Below are positions 12,125-21,253 of a DNA stretch of 64,000 nucleotides, in pieces. The notes beneath the pieces are model-generated. The model was not told the DNA's origin. It saw nothing but the letters and a program-made list of their open reading frames with translations, and did not search any database. The translations under genes and the position numbers were made by a program. This DNA is from Xylogone sp. PMI_703. Taxonomy: Eukaryota > Ascomycota > Leotiomycetes. How positions within the stretch are numbered: the first letter of the stretch is position 1; the number at the start of each line of letters is the position of its first letter. Location of the stretch: the NCBI GenBank assembly GCA_021399445.1, contig JAJTUQ010000006.1:1860001-1924000 (forward strand). Reading direction: 5' to 3'.

Positions 12125-12916
12125 AATTTCCGTGTGTAAGAAGGAGCAGAAGATAAATGGTGTTCGCTCCGTAGTTTCAGGAGGGCTATTAACTTCCTGG
12201 CGTAAAGGGTTTTCACACGCCAAACAATAGTAGCCGATGGGTATCTTGGTTCTATTTAAGTGAATAGATTAGGAAGATAGCCAACTAGTGGTACTTGCTA
12301 CTGCGGGGTCTAGTCCCTTGTTGTGGTGAAGAGTGGCCGTCGAAATTATGGAATCGTACTACTATCCGTCCCACCTCACATCGAAACCTCCCCTTCTGCT
12401 CATCTTTGATCTTGATCCCCTAACCCAGTTTGTCACACCGTACTTTACAGTAAATTTTCGTAATTAGTTTAGCATAGTATTCCCAGTGATATGGGTTACA
12501 GAAATATCATTAAACACTTAACACGAGAAAGCATCAGCATAACTTTCAATACTAGGCTCAGAAGTAGAGATACGCAGGTACAGCTCCTTAGCTTACTCCG
12601 GATTCCGGGAGCCCCAGTTTCGTCCAAGCATCTTACGCTACGCTTAACCTAGTAATTGTTACGCCGTGTGCATATATAAGGCTTCTCAAAATATCGCAGC
12701 ACAAAGCTAGTAGCAAATCATAGTAGAAGATGGTGGCTGGTTAATGTGCACAGACTTTATTAAAGCAAATCCGCATAGGTGTGAGGTAAGGGGTTGCAGT
12801 GAAGCTGGTGGACGATGAACCAAATCCCGTATCCGGAGAGGTACTGGTATTAGTCAGCTTTGTACATTTTGGTGCGTTCAAATCTGCTGACTAACCTATT
12901 ATTCATCATCACGTGC
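12125..12916. other. Intergenic region between the hydrolase and a minus-strand small gene
   Basis: No supported gene. It contains the hydrolase promoter on its left side. A 14-bp word ATAAGGCTTCTCAA at 12676-12689 recurs in the same orientation at 14621-14634; this could be chance or mark an old element. Confidence 0.4.
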
Positions 12917-13428
12917 CTATTTGGCTGGGAGAGGACGTGTGACACCAGATTTGTGATCCGAGATGAAAAGATTACTACCTCCAAATGGGCTGGTGGCTGT
13001 AAAAAGGGAGTTCCGCAAGAACATACCTGAGCATCTAGCTCTGGTAGTCGAAGAGTCCATGGTACGTATTGCAGTAGTTTGTACAATGGGTCCAAATGGA
13101 TTGCCATTCACTATAAGCTGAACCTCCACGGTCAAGGTCCTTTTCTGCAGTGGTCCGTTTGCAGTCATTACTCTAACCATATGCCCCCAGTGTTGGTAAT
13201 TTTGATCCAGCCCGAGAGGACTAAGATCATCCTCAAAAACTTCGAGATATGTTGCTCCCGTGTCATCCAAGACGTTTGAAATATTCACGAACTGACCTCC
13301 AATAAGGCGCATCCTAATGTCCAACTATGGCTGATGAGAATCCATGTAATGAATAATAGTGCTATGGAACAAACCTTGTGTTGGCCGACATTATTATATG
13401 ACGAAAGGATTTCCTCTTGCATCCTCAT
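12917..13428 (-). CDS. Small retropepsin-like (aspartic protease fold) protein
   Basis: Two exons: 13375-13428 and 12917-13324, joined by a 50-bp intron; 153 residues. The start ATG at 13428 was chosen because it is the one whose frame continues across the intron. The protein has a DDTGATYLEVFEDDL block, in which DTG followed by a hydrophobic strand is the hallmark of a single-lobed aspartic protease or retropepsin-like fold. Later MFLRNSLFTATSPFGGSNLF and a terminal GVTRPLPAK match the general pattern of small fungal proteins of this type. No gag, reverse transcriptase or integrase is nearby, so it does not look like part of a current retroelement. Catalytic activity is uncertain, since such proteins must dimerise and many are uncharacterised. 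Confidence 0.55.
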
Positions 13429-13481
13429 CTGAGGGACAATAGTATCCTATTAAACAGTGTTAGGATTTCATCTTACATTGC

Positions 13482-14179
13482 TTATAACATATAAGCACTT
13501 TCCTCAATGACCTCGATCCACACTCTGCCCGGTCCAAACTCAGCCTCCCACCTGGCTTTATTCTGGTACACAGCTTCCTTATCCAGCGCCTCACGTGGTA
13601 GAGGACCCATCACTAACTGGCCGGCATACCAAACCGTGAATTCATCATCATTAACTTTCAAAGTTCCTTTACGGTATGCCTCTAGAACTGCCTCAATGTC
13701 CACATCTTCTCCTTTGGGAGCAATGTGATTCTCCCATTCCCCGTCGTCCTTCAAATATTCCAGGAACCATTTGAGCACACGCATCCGCCATTTAACATCA
13801 TTATCAAGACCTTGTGGCTCATCGGGATCGATTCTATAATCTTGTTAGTAATTCTATCAGAGTTCGGAACGTATTAGCTTACGGTGGGGCGGGTGGGCGC
13901 GTTCTCCGGATGTGCTCGATATATTCTTTACAGAGATCAGAGTTGGGGGCTCCTTCGTCGATGAGTCTTTGGTGTTTCTCGATAGTTTCTTGGAGGTTTC
14001 TAATAAACAGAATTGGTTAAGCTAAAGGTTTTCCAGCGAAAGAGTAGATCTACATACTTTACATAGTTTCTATTCAACCTCGCGTCTTCCACAACTAGTC
14101 TTTTGTATTTCGTTTGCATCTCCTCCAATGTCATTCCAGCCTGCTCCGGAGGATCATCATGCCTAGTAGAAGAAGACAT
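13482..14179 (-). CDS. Conserved-looking hypothetical protein, function unknown
   Basis: Three exons: 14058-14179, 13883-13999, 13482-13833; 196 residues, both introns in phase with GTATGT and GTAAGC donors. The N-terminal half is helical and charged (MTLEEMQTKYKRLVVEDARL, NLQETIEKHQRLIDEG), consistent with a short coiled coil. The C-terminal half has many acidic and aromatic residues (WFLEYLKDDGEWENHIAPKG, DDEFTVWYAGQLVMGPLP). No known domain is recognised. A degraded copy of part of its last exon lies about 1.1 kb away at 14835-14905, so the gene has been duplicated locally. It lies 53 bp from the start of the retropepsin-like gene, on the same strand. Confidence 0.65.
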
Positions 14180-14834
14180 TTTGACTGGATTTGTGTGGAA
14201 AAATGATGAGAAAGAATTGTGAGGATGTGGACGTTGGTGGTATAACTTGTGAAGGTGAAGGTGTGGATAGTTGTGTAGCAGCCTGCGCCAGTAATGTCAC
14301 GGGACTGTGCCAAGCCCTAAAATGCACGTGCTATTGGTTGCCAGGCTCGTTACAAGGACTGAGTAGCGCACTACTGCTTTATTGTTTTCCAGAAGTCTTG
14401 GCGTTATTCCGATGACGTTTGTTGGAGGTAATCATGTAGGCGGCTCAATTTCCAACCCTTCTGCCTGATAGTTTTGCATTGCGATTACTGGAGGGAGTGC
14501 CATTGTAACTTGACCTACAAATTATTGATATATGATAAACCGACTCAAAAACATGATTTCGGTCTTGAAAGTTAACTCAACGGCCAGTCTGACTATTAGC
14601 TAAATTGTGCTTATACAAACATAAGGCTTCTCAATTTATATTTAGTATACTTATAATTATATGATTAGGCATTGGATTAAGAACTCATTACACTCACTTT
14701 CATCAGCAGTACCTATATGCTCTAATGTAAATTCTTTTGAAAGTTATAGATGTAGTAAACTGCCCATGACGGAATATGTACACAAAATATATTGATTCAG
14801 CTCATTGATCTACAGTGTACCTCGACGGTTTGGA

Positions 14835-14905
14835 CCGCCTCAATATTTACAACCTCTCAGAGGGGAGCAATGTGATTATCCCATTCCGGGTCGTCCTTCA
14901 GATAC
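14835..14905 (-). pseudogene. Degraded duplicate fragment of the 13482-14179 gene
   Basis: About 60 bases line up without gaps with 13688-13760 (GCCTCAAT..., then GGGAGCAATGTGATT(A/C)TCCCATTCC..GTCGTCCTTCA). Read on the minus strand it still gives a DDPEWDNHIAP-like peptide against DDGEWENHIAP in the intact gene. The rest of the copy is not recognisable, so this is a relic of a tandem duplication. Confidence 0.6.
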
Positions 14906-14952
14906 TATGGACTGAGCAACATAAGAAGATAAAGTCACTTACAATCTCCCGG

Positions 14953-15036
14953 ACAGCATTGATGTCACGGAGCAGGGGGCTGTTGATGTTGCCAAAGGTG
15001 CGCCGGGTTGCCTTCACAGTGCCTACGATCTGGAGA
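14953..15036 (-). other. Isolated exon-like patch, minus strand
   Basis: A GC-richer block reads on the minus strand as a clean peptide (TVKATRRTFGNINSPLLRD, then INAVREI) that ends at a perfect GTAAGT donor and is preceded by a TCTCCAG acceptor. No joining exon was found on either side. It may be a surviving exon of a lost gene; family unknown. Confidence 0.3.
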
Positions 15037-15399
15037 CGTCAAGGTTGACGGCTCAAGGCAACGACGTTCAAAGCGCGAGGCAAACTATTTTCGGGTCTCG
15101 GCGGGGGAAGTCTTCCAAGTTCAATTTGCAGTCGTGCTTGTTTATATACGGTTCCCAGGTTTGTATTAATTGAATATTCTTATAGTTTCCAAATGATTGA
15201 ATGATTCATTAACTCCCATCATATCAGGCGTATTATTTGTACTACAAGTGAATATAGAGCTGCTAAACAAGTACGAGAAATAGTATAGATTTGTGAATCT
15301 GCTGTCTATGATATGATTCACTCAAAAAGTGTAACTGTAAGAAGAGCTCTTCACAATAGAATGCTACACAGAGATACTTTTATTCAACTTAGCTAGTTT

Positions 15400-16045
15400 A
15401 GTCTATTCAATAGCAAAGGGAAAACTTAAAACAAAGAGAGATGCTCGTTACAATATTTGGATAGTGAATAGTGCCTGGGAATTGTGCGTATTGTGCCGTA
15501 TACTGATGGTACATTGGTGGAGTTGCTGGATATAGCCGAAATAGCGTAGCAGCCAATGTGCTATCACCAACATCTACCAACATGTCCAACCGCATGTTGG
15601 TGACCAGAACTATTGGCACCGGATTCAATCCGTCTACCCCACTGGCATTCTCCCGGGGCCAGGGGTCAGGGGTATCAAGGGGTGCTAGAGACCTTTCCCA
15701 GTTCTGGTGTCCGCCGATGCATAACCATGGCCGCTCAGGGTCCGCAAGAGGGAGGTACCAACACGCCCGGGACATCGGGAGATGGGGGCGACCAATCCTT
15801 CGTAACGGCCAACAGGATCCTGGCGCAACATTCGGCCATGTCTGGATAGGTGCATACTGTTACAACATGTACAGATACCGCTGTATGCCGTGCGAAATAA
15901 ATAAATATTCAGTCGTTACCTCCCGATCGCCAACACTTGTCGGTCCTGAGCTCGAGTCACTCGTGCGGTCTGCGTATTTGTGGTGGTCTCCTGTCTTTCA
16001 ATCAGTCCACTATACTTCCTCGCCCAAGCAATGTATCGGTGCAAG
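15400..16045. other. GC-rich patch with overlapping ORFs, unassigned
   Basis: Between about 15590 and 15850 base composition rises above the AT-rich surroundings and ORFs are open on both strands. Neither the plus-strand nor the minus-strand product (about 120 residues) shows a motif I recognise. It could be a gene remnant; the last part must contain the FAD oxidoreductase promoter. Confidence 0.25.
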
Positions 16046-17740
16046 ATGGAAACCCTCATGGTTGTGGCTACATGGGCTGTGGCCGCAACTTGTCAAAATG
16101 TGCCCCTCCTCTCCCGGGAGGACCTGCCACAAAGCTTCAGCTATGTGACGGGACTGGGTGAAAAGTTGTCGCACTTAGCCCAGATCCTTTACCCTGGATC
16201 TGAGCAGTTCGAGGCGGCTTCAGCTCGATGGTCTGTCCTGGATGCTCCGCAGGTGAACGTGGTGGTGGTGCCAGGCACGGAGAACGATGTTGTTGAGACA
16301 GTAGGCGCCTCTTCTTTTCGTGCATCCTCGAGGAGGACCAGTCGGTAGGGTGGCTAACAGTATGGATGCAGGTGAAATTCGCCAACAAGAATAACTTACC
16401 ATTCCTTGTGTACAATGGGGCGCATGGAGCAATCACCACGCTCGGGAAAATGGATCATGGCATAGAGATCTACCTCAGCCAGCTGAATAACGTCGAAATT
16501 GCCGCAGATGGAAAAACCGCCACGTTTGGCGGCGGAATTATCTCTAAGAATGTCACAGATATACTTTGGGCTGCGGGAAAGCAAACAGGTAATTTCCACG
16601 ATTTCCGCAGTGCAATTGAATATCAATTGCCCTGGAAGTTTGAGACTGACATCGGTGAACAGTGACGGGAGCCTGCGAGTGCGTTAGCTATATTGGACCC
16701 GCACTGGGAGGCGGCCATGGTTGGCTTCAGGGTCATCATGGTCTCATTGCAGACCAGTTCGTCTCTATGAATGTTGTGCTGGCCGATGGGAGTCTCCACA
16801 TTATCAATGCATCGTCTGACCTCTGGTGGGCCATGAAGGGTGCTGGCCACAACTTTGGCATCGTTACCTCTCTTACCTCAAAGATCTACGATATCCAGTA
16901 TAGAAATTGGGCCATCAATACTCTTATCTTTAGCGGCGACAAGGTAGAGGCTGTCTACGAGGTCGCCAACCACCTGTTAAGGAACGGTACGCAGCCTATA
17001 AATGTAATTAACTGGTCGTACTGGCTCAATATTCCTGATGTTGATCCAAATAATGTGAGCCTCATCTCTTCATGTCTTTTCCTGTGCCAGCTAACCTGCT
17101 CTAGCCTGTCATTGTGTTTTACATTGTCCAAGAAGGAGTCGACGTTGTCGATTCTATCTACACACAGCCCTTCATTGATATCGGTCCAATTTCTCAGGAC
17201 CCAGTTACAGGAACCTACAATGATCTAGCAGAATGGACTGGTATTTCTGCCACTTCCGCACCATGCCAGAAGGACGGCCTTGTCAATCCCCGCTTCCCCA
17301 TCTACCTCGACTCATACAACGTCTCGGCCCAGAAGGCGGCCTATGAGCAGTACGCCGCCGCCATTAACGCAAGCTCCCCATTCAATGGCTCCATTTTCAT
17401 GTTTGAGGCCTATTCCATGGAAGGTGTCCGCGCGATTGAGAGCGAGTCGACGGCCTTTGCCTTCCGGGAAGAAAATATTCTTGCCGCCCCGCTCATCACT
17501 TACGCACCAGCTGGCTCGCAACGCGATAAGGATGCTGCGCAGTTGGGAGACCAACTCCGTCAAATTCTTCACACAGCCAGTGGGAGGCCAAAGTTGCGTA
17601 CATATGTCAACTATGCATATGGAGACGAGACACCGGAGCAGTGGTATGGCAATGAAGAGTGGCGCCAGAGCCGCCTGAGAGCTCTGAAGCAAAAATATGA
17701 CCCGCATGGCAAGTTTAGCTTTTATGCGCCTATTGTGTAA
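16046..17740 (+). CDS. Secreted FAD-linked oxidoreductase, berberine-bridge-enzyme type
   Basis: Four exons: 16046-16300, 16372-16588, 16663-17054, 17105-17740; 499 residues. A short hydrophobic N-terminus (METLMVVATWAVAATCQ) suggests secretion; an in-frame ATG five codons earlier is an alternative start. The PCMH-type FAD-binding domain shows VKFANKNNLPFLVYNGAHGA with the likely flavin-linking His at about 103. GACECVSYIGPALGGGHG follows, with Cys162 and Cys164 in the region where bicovalent enzymes attach a second flavin bond. The substrate domain follows, and the C-terminal BBE motif is TYVNYAYGDETPEQWYG followed by LKQKYDPHGKFSFY. Enzymes of this family oxidise alcohols, sugars or natural-product intermediates using oxygen. 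It could act in the same pathway as the methyltransferase and P450. Confidence 0.87.
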
Positions 17741-17796
17741 AAGCTATTAAGGGCCTTGCTCTTAGCAGAGGGGCAAAGACGTGGACATAAATTACT

Positions 17797-17829
17797 ATAG
17801 TTCGAGCTATTATATAGTTCGAGCTATTA
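17797..17829. repeat. Two tandem copies of a 17-bp unit
   Basis: ATAGTTCGAGCTATTA occurs at 17797-17812 and again at 17814-17829, in the 3' flank of the FAD oxidoreductase gene. The unit is partly palindromic (TAGTTCGAGCTA). Confidence 0.8.
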
Positions 17830-18125
17830 CACCCGCTCTGAAATTACATTGAATAGAAAATCAGTAGTTATTCGATCCTAGGTGCAGAGTATATCTCAAA
17901 ATTTGACAAGATATACCATGTTCACCCAAATTCCCCCAAACCGAAATCACAGGGGAGTTTCCGTTCCTTTCTTTTCAGTTATCTCCTTCCCGCTGGATCC
18001 GCACCGGCTCTAGACGGGGAAGATACGAGCAGCAGCCCGGGCCAGGATACTCAAACGGCTAGATGGTTTGTGATCCCCTTAATTGGCTCCCTAAAACACT
18101 GCCGGTGCTTTGACCGTTTTGATTT

Positions 18126-18157
18126 ACCAACACCAACACCAACACCAACACCAACAA
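18126..18157. repeat. ACCAAC hexanucleotide microsatellite
   Basis: About five uninterrupted ACCAAC units lie upstream of the rhodopsin-like gene. No coding role seen. Confidence 0.85.
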
Positions 18158-18388
18158 CGTTGCTGCGGCGGAGCTGTATGAGCAAATATTACTGTTGGTA
18201 TCTCCATACGCAGTGTGGCAGGTTCTCCTGATCTGTGTCATGGTCACAATGTATGCCCATTCAGAAGTTCGTACAGGTAGCTGTCGTTGCTACGTCTCTC
18301 CCTCAACCTTTGTGCTCTCTTTACTTCCTCTTCTTACTATACGCCGCCAAAAATCGCTATCGATTCAGAGAATGAAACCGAGAACTTG

Positions 18389-19911
18389 ATGTCCAACTCC
18401 ACTACCGCTGCCCACGCTGCTGCAGAAGCAGCCTTCCATAGGTCCACGATCGAGTCATGGACACTCTATTCAATTGCATTTGCCTCAACGATCCTGAGGA
18501 CCTATGCACGTATTTGGGCTTTGGGGGCCACCAACCTTCAAGCAACTGATTACCTGGTGTGGGCGGGCACTGTTCGTAGCTCGATAGATCTCTTTCTCAC
18601 ACTTAGGCTCCATGTGCTGACCTCAATCAATACAGCTCTTCCACACAGCACAGACGACACTTGCATATAGCATTGGCAATGTAGCGCATGGACTAGCAAA
18701 TAATGGCATGACGGCCGCCCAGCGGGTTGAGTTGTCTCCAGGAGACACAGAATTCGGATTCCGGTGCGTCTTAACACAGTCAGTGTCGAAGGGCACAGAG
18801 GGCGCAATGTACTAACTATTGTACCTGCCTCAGGGTTGTTGGCTCTAAGATACAAGTTGCGGGCTGGACTACGTACTCGGCACTGATGTGGTCTCTCAAA
18901 CTGTCCATATTGGCGTTTTATATCCAACTGACGGTACTTCTCGTAATTGTCGATGACTGAGATATTGAAAGAGGAGAACTAATGCTGAAGATTAGGACGG
19001 CCTTGGGGGACGTTATCGCATTCGCATTTATATTGGATTCGGTCTAGTCATCTCGACATTTTTGGCTTGCATCTTTACTATCATGTTGGCATGTCGGCCA
19101 TTCAACCACTACTGGCAGGTCAATCCAGATCCTGGCAGTAAGCTTTGCGACACATCTGTTGCTTATACTCTGCTAACATATGCCTCACTGCTAGACGCCT
19201 GCCAGGCGGCCATATCAAAACCCATCATCTGGGTCTCGTTTGCCACAAATATCTCCACCGATATATATCTAATAATGATACCTCTTCCCGTGCTCTGGAA
19301 TTCCCGTCTGAGACTCGCGAAGAAGATAGCATCGAGCATTATTCTCAGCACGGGGGTGTTTGTACTTATCTGCGCTTTGTTGAAGAGTATTTTCATCTTA
19401 GTGGTGAGTTTTAGAGTTGCGAAACCTAGCAGGTGGTGTCGTTCTCTGATAAACCCCGCCTTCAATACAGAATCCCATTCACGGCGGGCAGCTCGATGGT
19501 GAATGGGGTACCTGAGAAGCCTTCGTCATGGTGATCACGACCAATCTTCCCATGATATTTCCGCTCCTCAAATCGTGGCTCCGCCCGCTGCTAAGCTCTA
19601 TACGGAGCTCATCGTCAAACAAAACATACAGATCGTCAACCGGGTTTCGCACCATCGGCGGCGGTGGTGGTAATTCTTCCCACCAGAATCGTCAGAGGCC
19701 TCTTAGCACGAACTCTATGCCCGTCTATCTGACAACACTCGGTGAGAGTAACGAAACGATAGTGGACGATTCAGATACGCAAGGTTTGAAGAGCACCGCA
19801 GCGCTTGCGTCACAGAGTCATCAGCCACAGGGTATCACTGTTGTTTCTGAGGTCGATGTTACCCACGAAGATAGAACGTTGAGAGGCATAAAATGGCCGG
19901 GATGGGCATAG
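18389..19911 (+). pseudogene. SAT4/rhodopsin-like seven-helix membrane protein gene with a premature TGA
   Basis: Five exons can be followed: 18389-18571, 18636-18763, 18834-18933, 18996-19403, 19471-19911, with all introns in phase. The product is a fungal rhodopsin-domain membrane protein: ESWTLYSIAFASTILRTYAR, LFHTAQTTLAYSIGNVAHG, GWTTYSALMWSLKLSILAFY, a cysteine-rich CRPFNHYW loop and ISTDIYLIMIPLPVLW. Exon 5 reads GGQLDGEWGT, then TGA at 19513-19515, then EAFVMVITTNLPMIFPLLKS. Family members have Arg at this point, so CGA has become TGA. The stop removes the last helix and the Ser/Gly-rich tail. The downstream frame is otherwise intact to 19911, which suggests a recent lesion, a sequencing error or read-through. 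Function in the family is poorly known. Confidence 0.75.
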
Positions 19912-20884
19912 AACCACTAGATTTCTTACAAAAGTCTATAGTTGCACGAATAAGGCTAAAGTTTACTTTTTAAATGACAAAAAGTCTGGGAGGGCCGATG
20001 TCTTTAAAACCGCAAGTGCTGTCCAAGTATATGCGTAGCCAACGAAGATACAAAGCCTACCTACTCTCCCTCTCTGTTAGTAATCTTTCAGCAACTTCCG
20101 GAGTTTATTGATTCTTCTATGTATTTGTCGCACTATTCTTGTAGTAGGTCTATATCAGTGTTGATTTAAGCTCTTAAGCTATACTCAGCCACTTTTTGCA
20201 TGCTTGTTTCATTAGAGCAAATATATTTTCGCTCCTGGGCAGATCTTGGCATGAGAGGCTTACGGGAACCTTAATTTAACCTCTAGGATCAGAGACTTCA
20301 TCCGGCAGCTTGAGGAATGCTAAGGCAATAGAAAAGCGGGCGCCAGCAGGAGGATCCCTGAAGTATCGCACGCCACAGTCGTCAAATTTGAATGTGGTAT
20401 GGACTTGAGTGAAGGTTGGGCGTTTGGCCCGGGCGATTCACCTGCACCAACCATTTCGGCTTTGAGGAGTGGAGTATGCGGGTGCGCCAAGTCGAAATCA
20501 CTTTTGCCAAAAATAGGAGGCGCTCGAGACTCTTTCGTGAGCAGCGATTTGACTGGCCGGATATTACTCTTTGAGGATATCATCCACGAAACAAAGCCAT
20601 GCTTACTGTTCACAATTTTGGTACGGTCTCATGCCCCTCAATGTCTTTATCATCCGCTAGTCTTTGTTGGCTGTTGTAACACATACACCCCATCTATAAA
20701 GATGCCTGCAATATCCACATTTGATTTTGCATCAAGCAGATCAACTTTTCCAGGCCTCCGATCGCTATCAGTGGATTTGAGCAGGATCCCAAGCTAATTA
20801 AGAACTGGTCTTTAGGTATGTATTGTAGCACATCTATCTCAATTTGATATTGATAGCTGATAAATAAACAGCATCTACTACACT
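19912..20884. other. Intergenic region with an unassigned ORF
   Basis: 20320-20800 is open on both strands for about 100-130 codons, but neither product has a recognisable motif, membrane segment or credible start context. I leave it unannotated. Confidence 0.35.
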
Positions 20885-21253
20885 ATGAGTAGTAGATACC
20901 GGCAGGCGCGTGAAAGTTTCGCGTCCATCCTCGGCTACTATAAGCGTAACCGTTCGTCATTAGAGAACGTTCTCAGCGGGATCAATGAGCTTGAGAACAA
21001 AGAAATCGTTGCCAGCCTCTCCTCTAGTGCAGTCCCATCCGATGAACAAACGGAACAGTACAAAGAGGAGTTGAAGGAACTACTTACTATTCAGGAAACA
21101 ATTAACAAGCTCACCGATAATGAAAAGAACGTTATGAGCCAAGCAGTGAACTCCAGCTGCCTTCCATCCGTTGGACTATTCGGTATCTATACAGTCACTC
21201 ATAAGTTTATCAGATGCTTGCCTCTATGCTTTTCTGCTCACCCAGGTACCTGA
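20885..21253 (+). CDS. Small hypothetical protein with coiled-coil-like helices
   Basis: A 122-residue ORF from ATG. The first 90 residues are strongly helical and charged (YKRNRSSLENVLSGINELEN, YKEELKELLTIQETINKLTD), unlike random translation, and look like a short coiled coil. The last 25 residues (GIYTVTHKFIRCLPLCF) have a different character and may be intron read-through, so the true 3' end is doubtful. No family recognised. It lies alone between the rhodopsin-like gene and the repeat at 21.7 kb. Confidence 0.4.
   Translation: MSSRYRQARESFASILGYYKRNRSSLENVLSGINELENKEIVASLSSSAVPSDEQTEQYKEELKELLTIQETINKLTDNEKNVMSQAVNSSCLPSVGLFGIYTVTHKFIRCLPLCFSAHPGT

Noticed and set aside
12676..14634. 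ATAAGGCTTCTCAA direct repeats framing two small genes as an element
   Set aside because: Only 14 bases match, with no inverted ends or target duplications; chance cannot be excluded.
15407..15775. Minus-strand 122-codon ORF in a GC-rich patch
   Set aside because: No start context, splice partner or recognisable motif; the opposite strand is equally open.
20320..20797. Overlapping ORFs on both strands of about 100-130 codons
   Set aside because: Neither product shows a motif, and both contain features of random translation; reported only as an unassigned interval.
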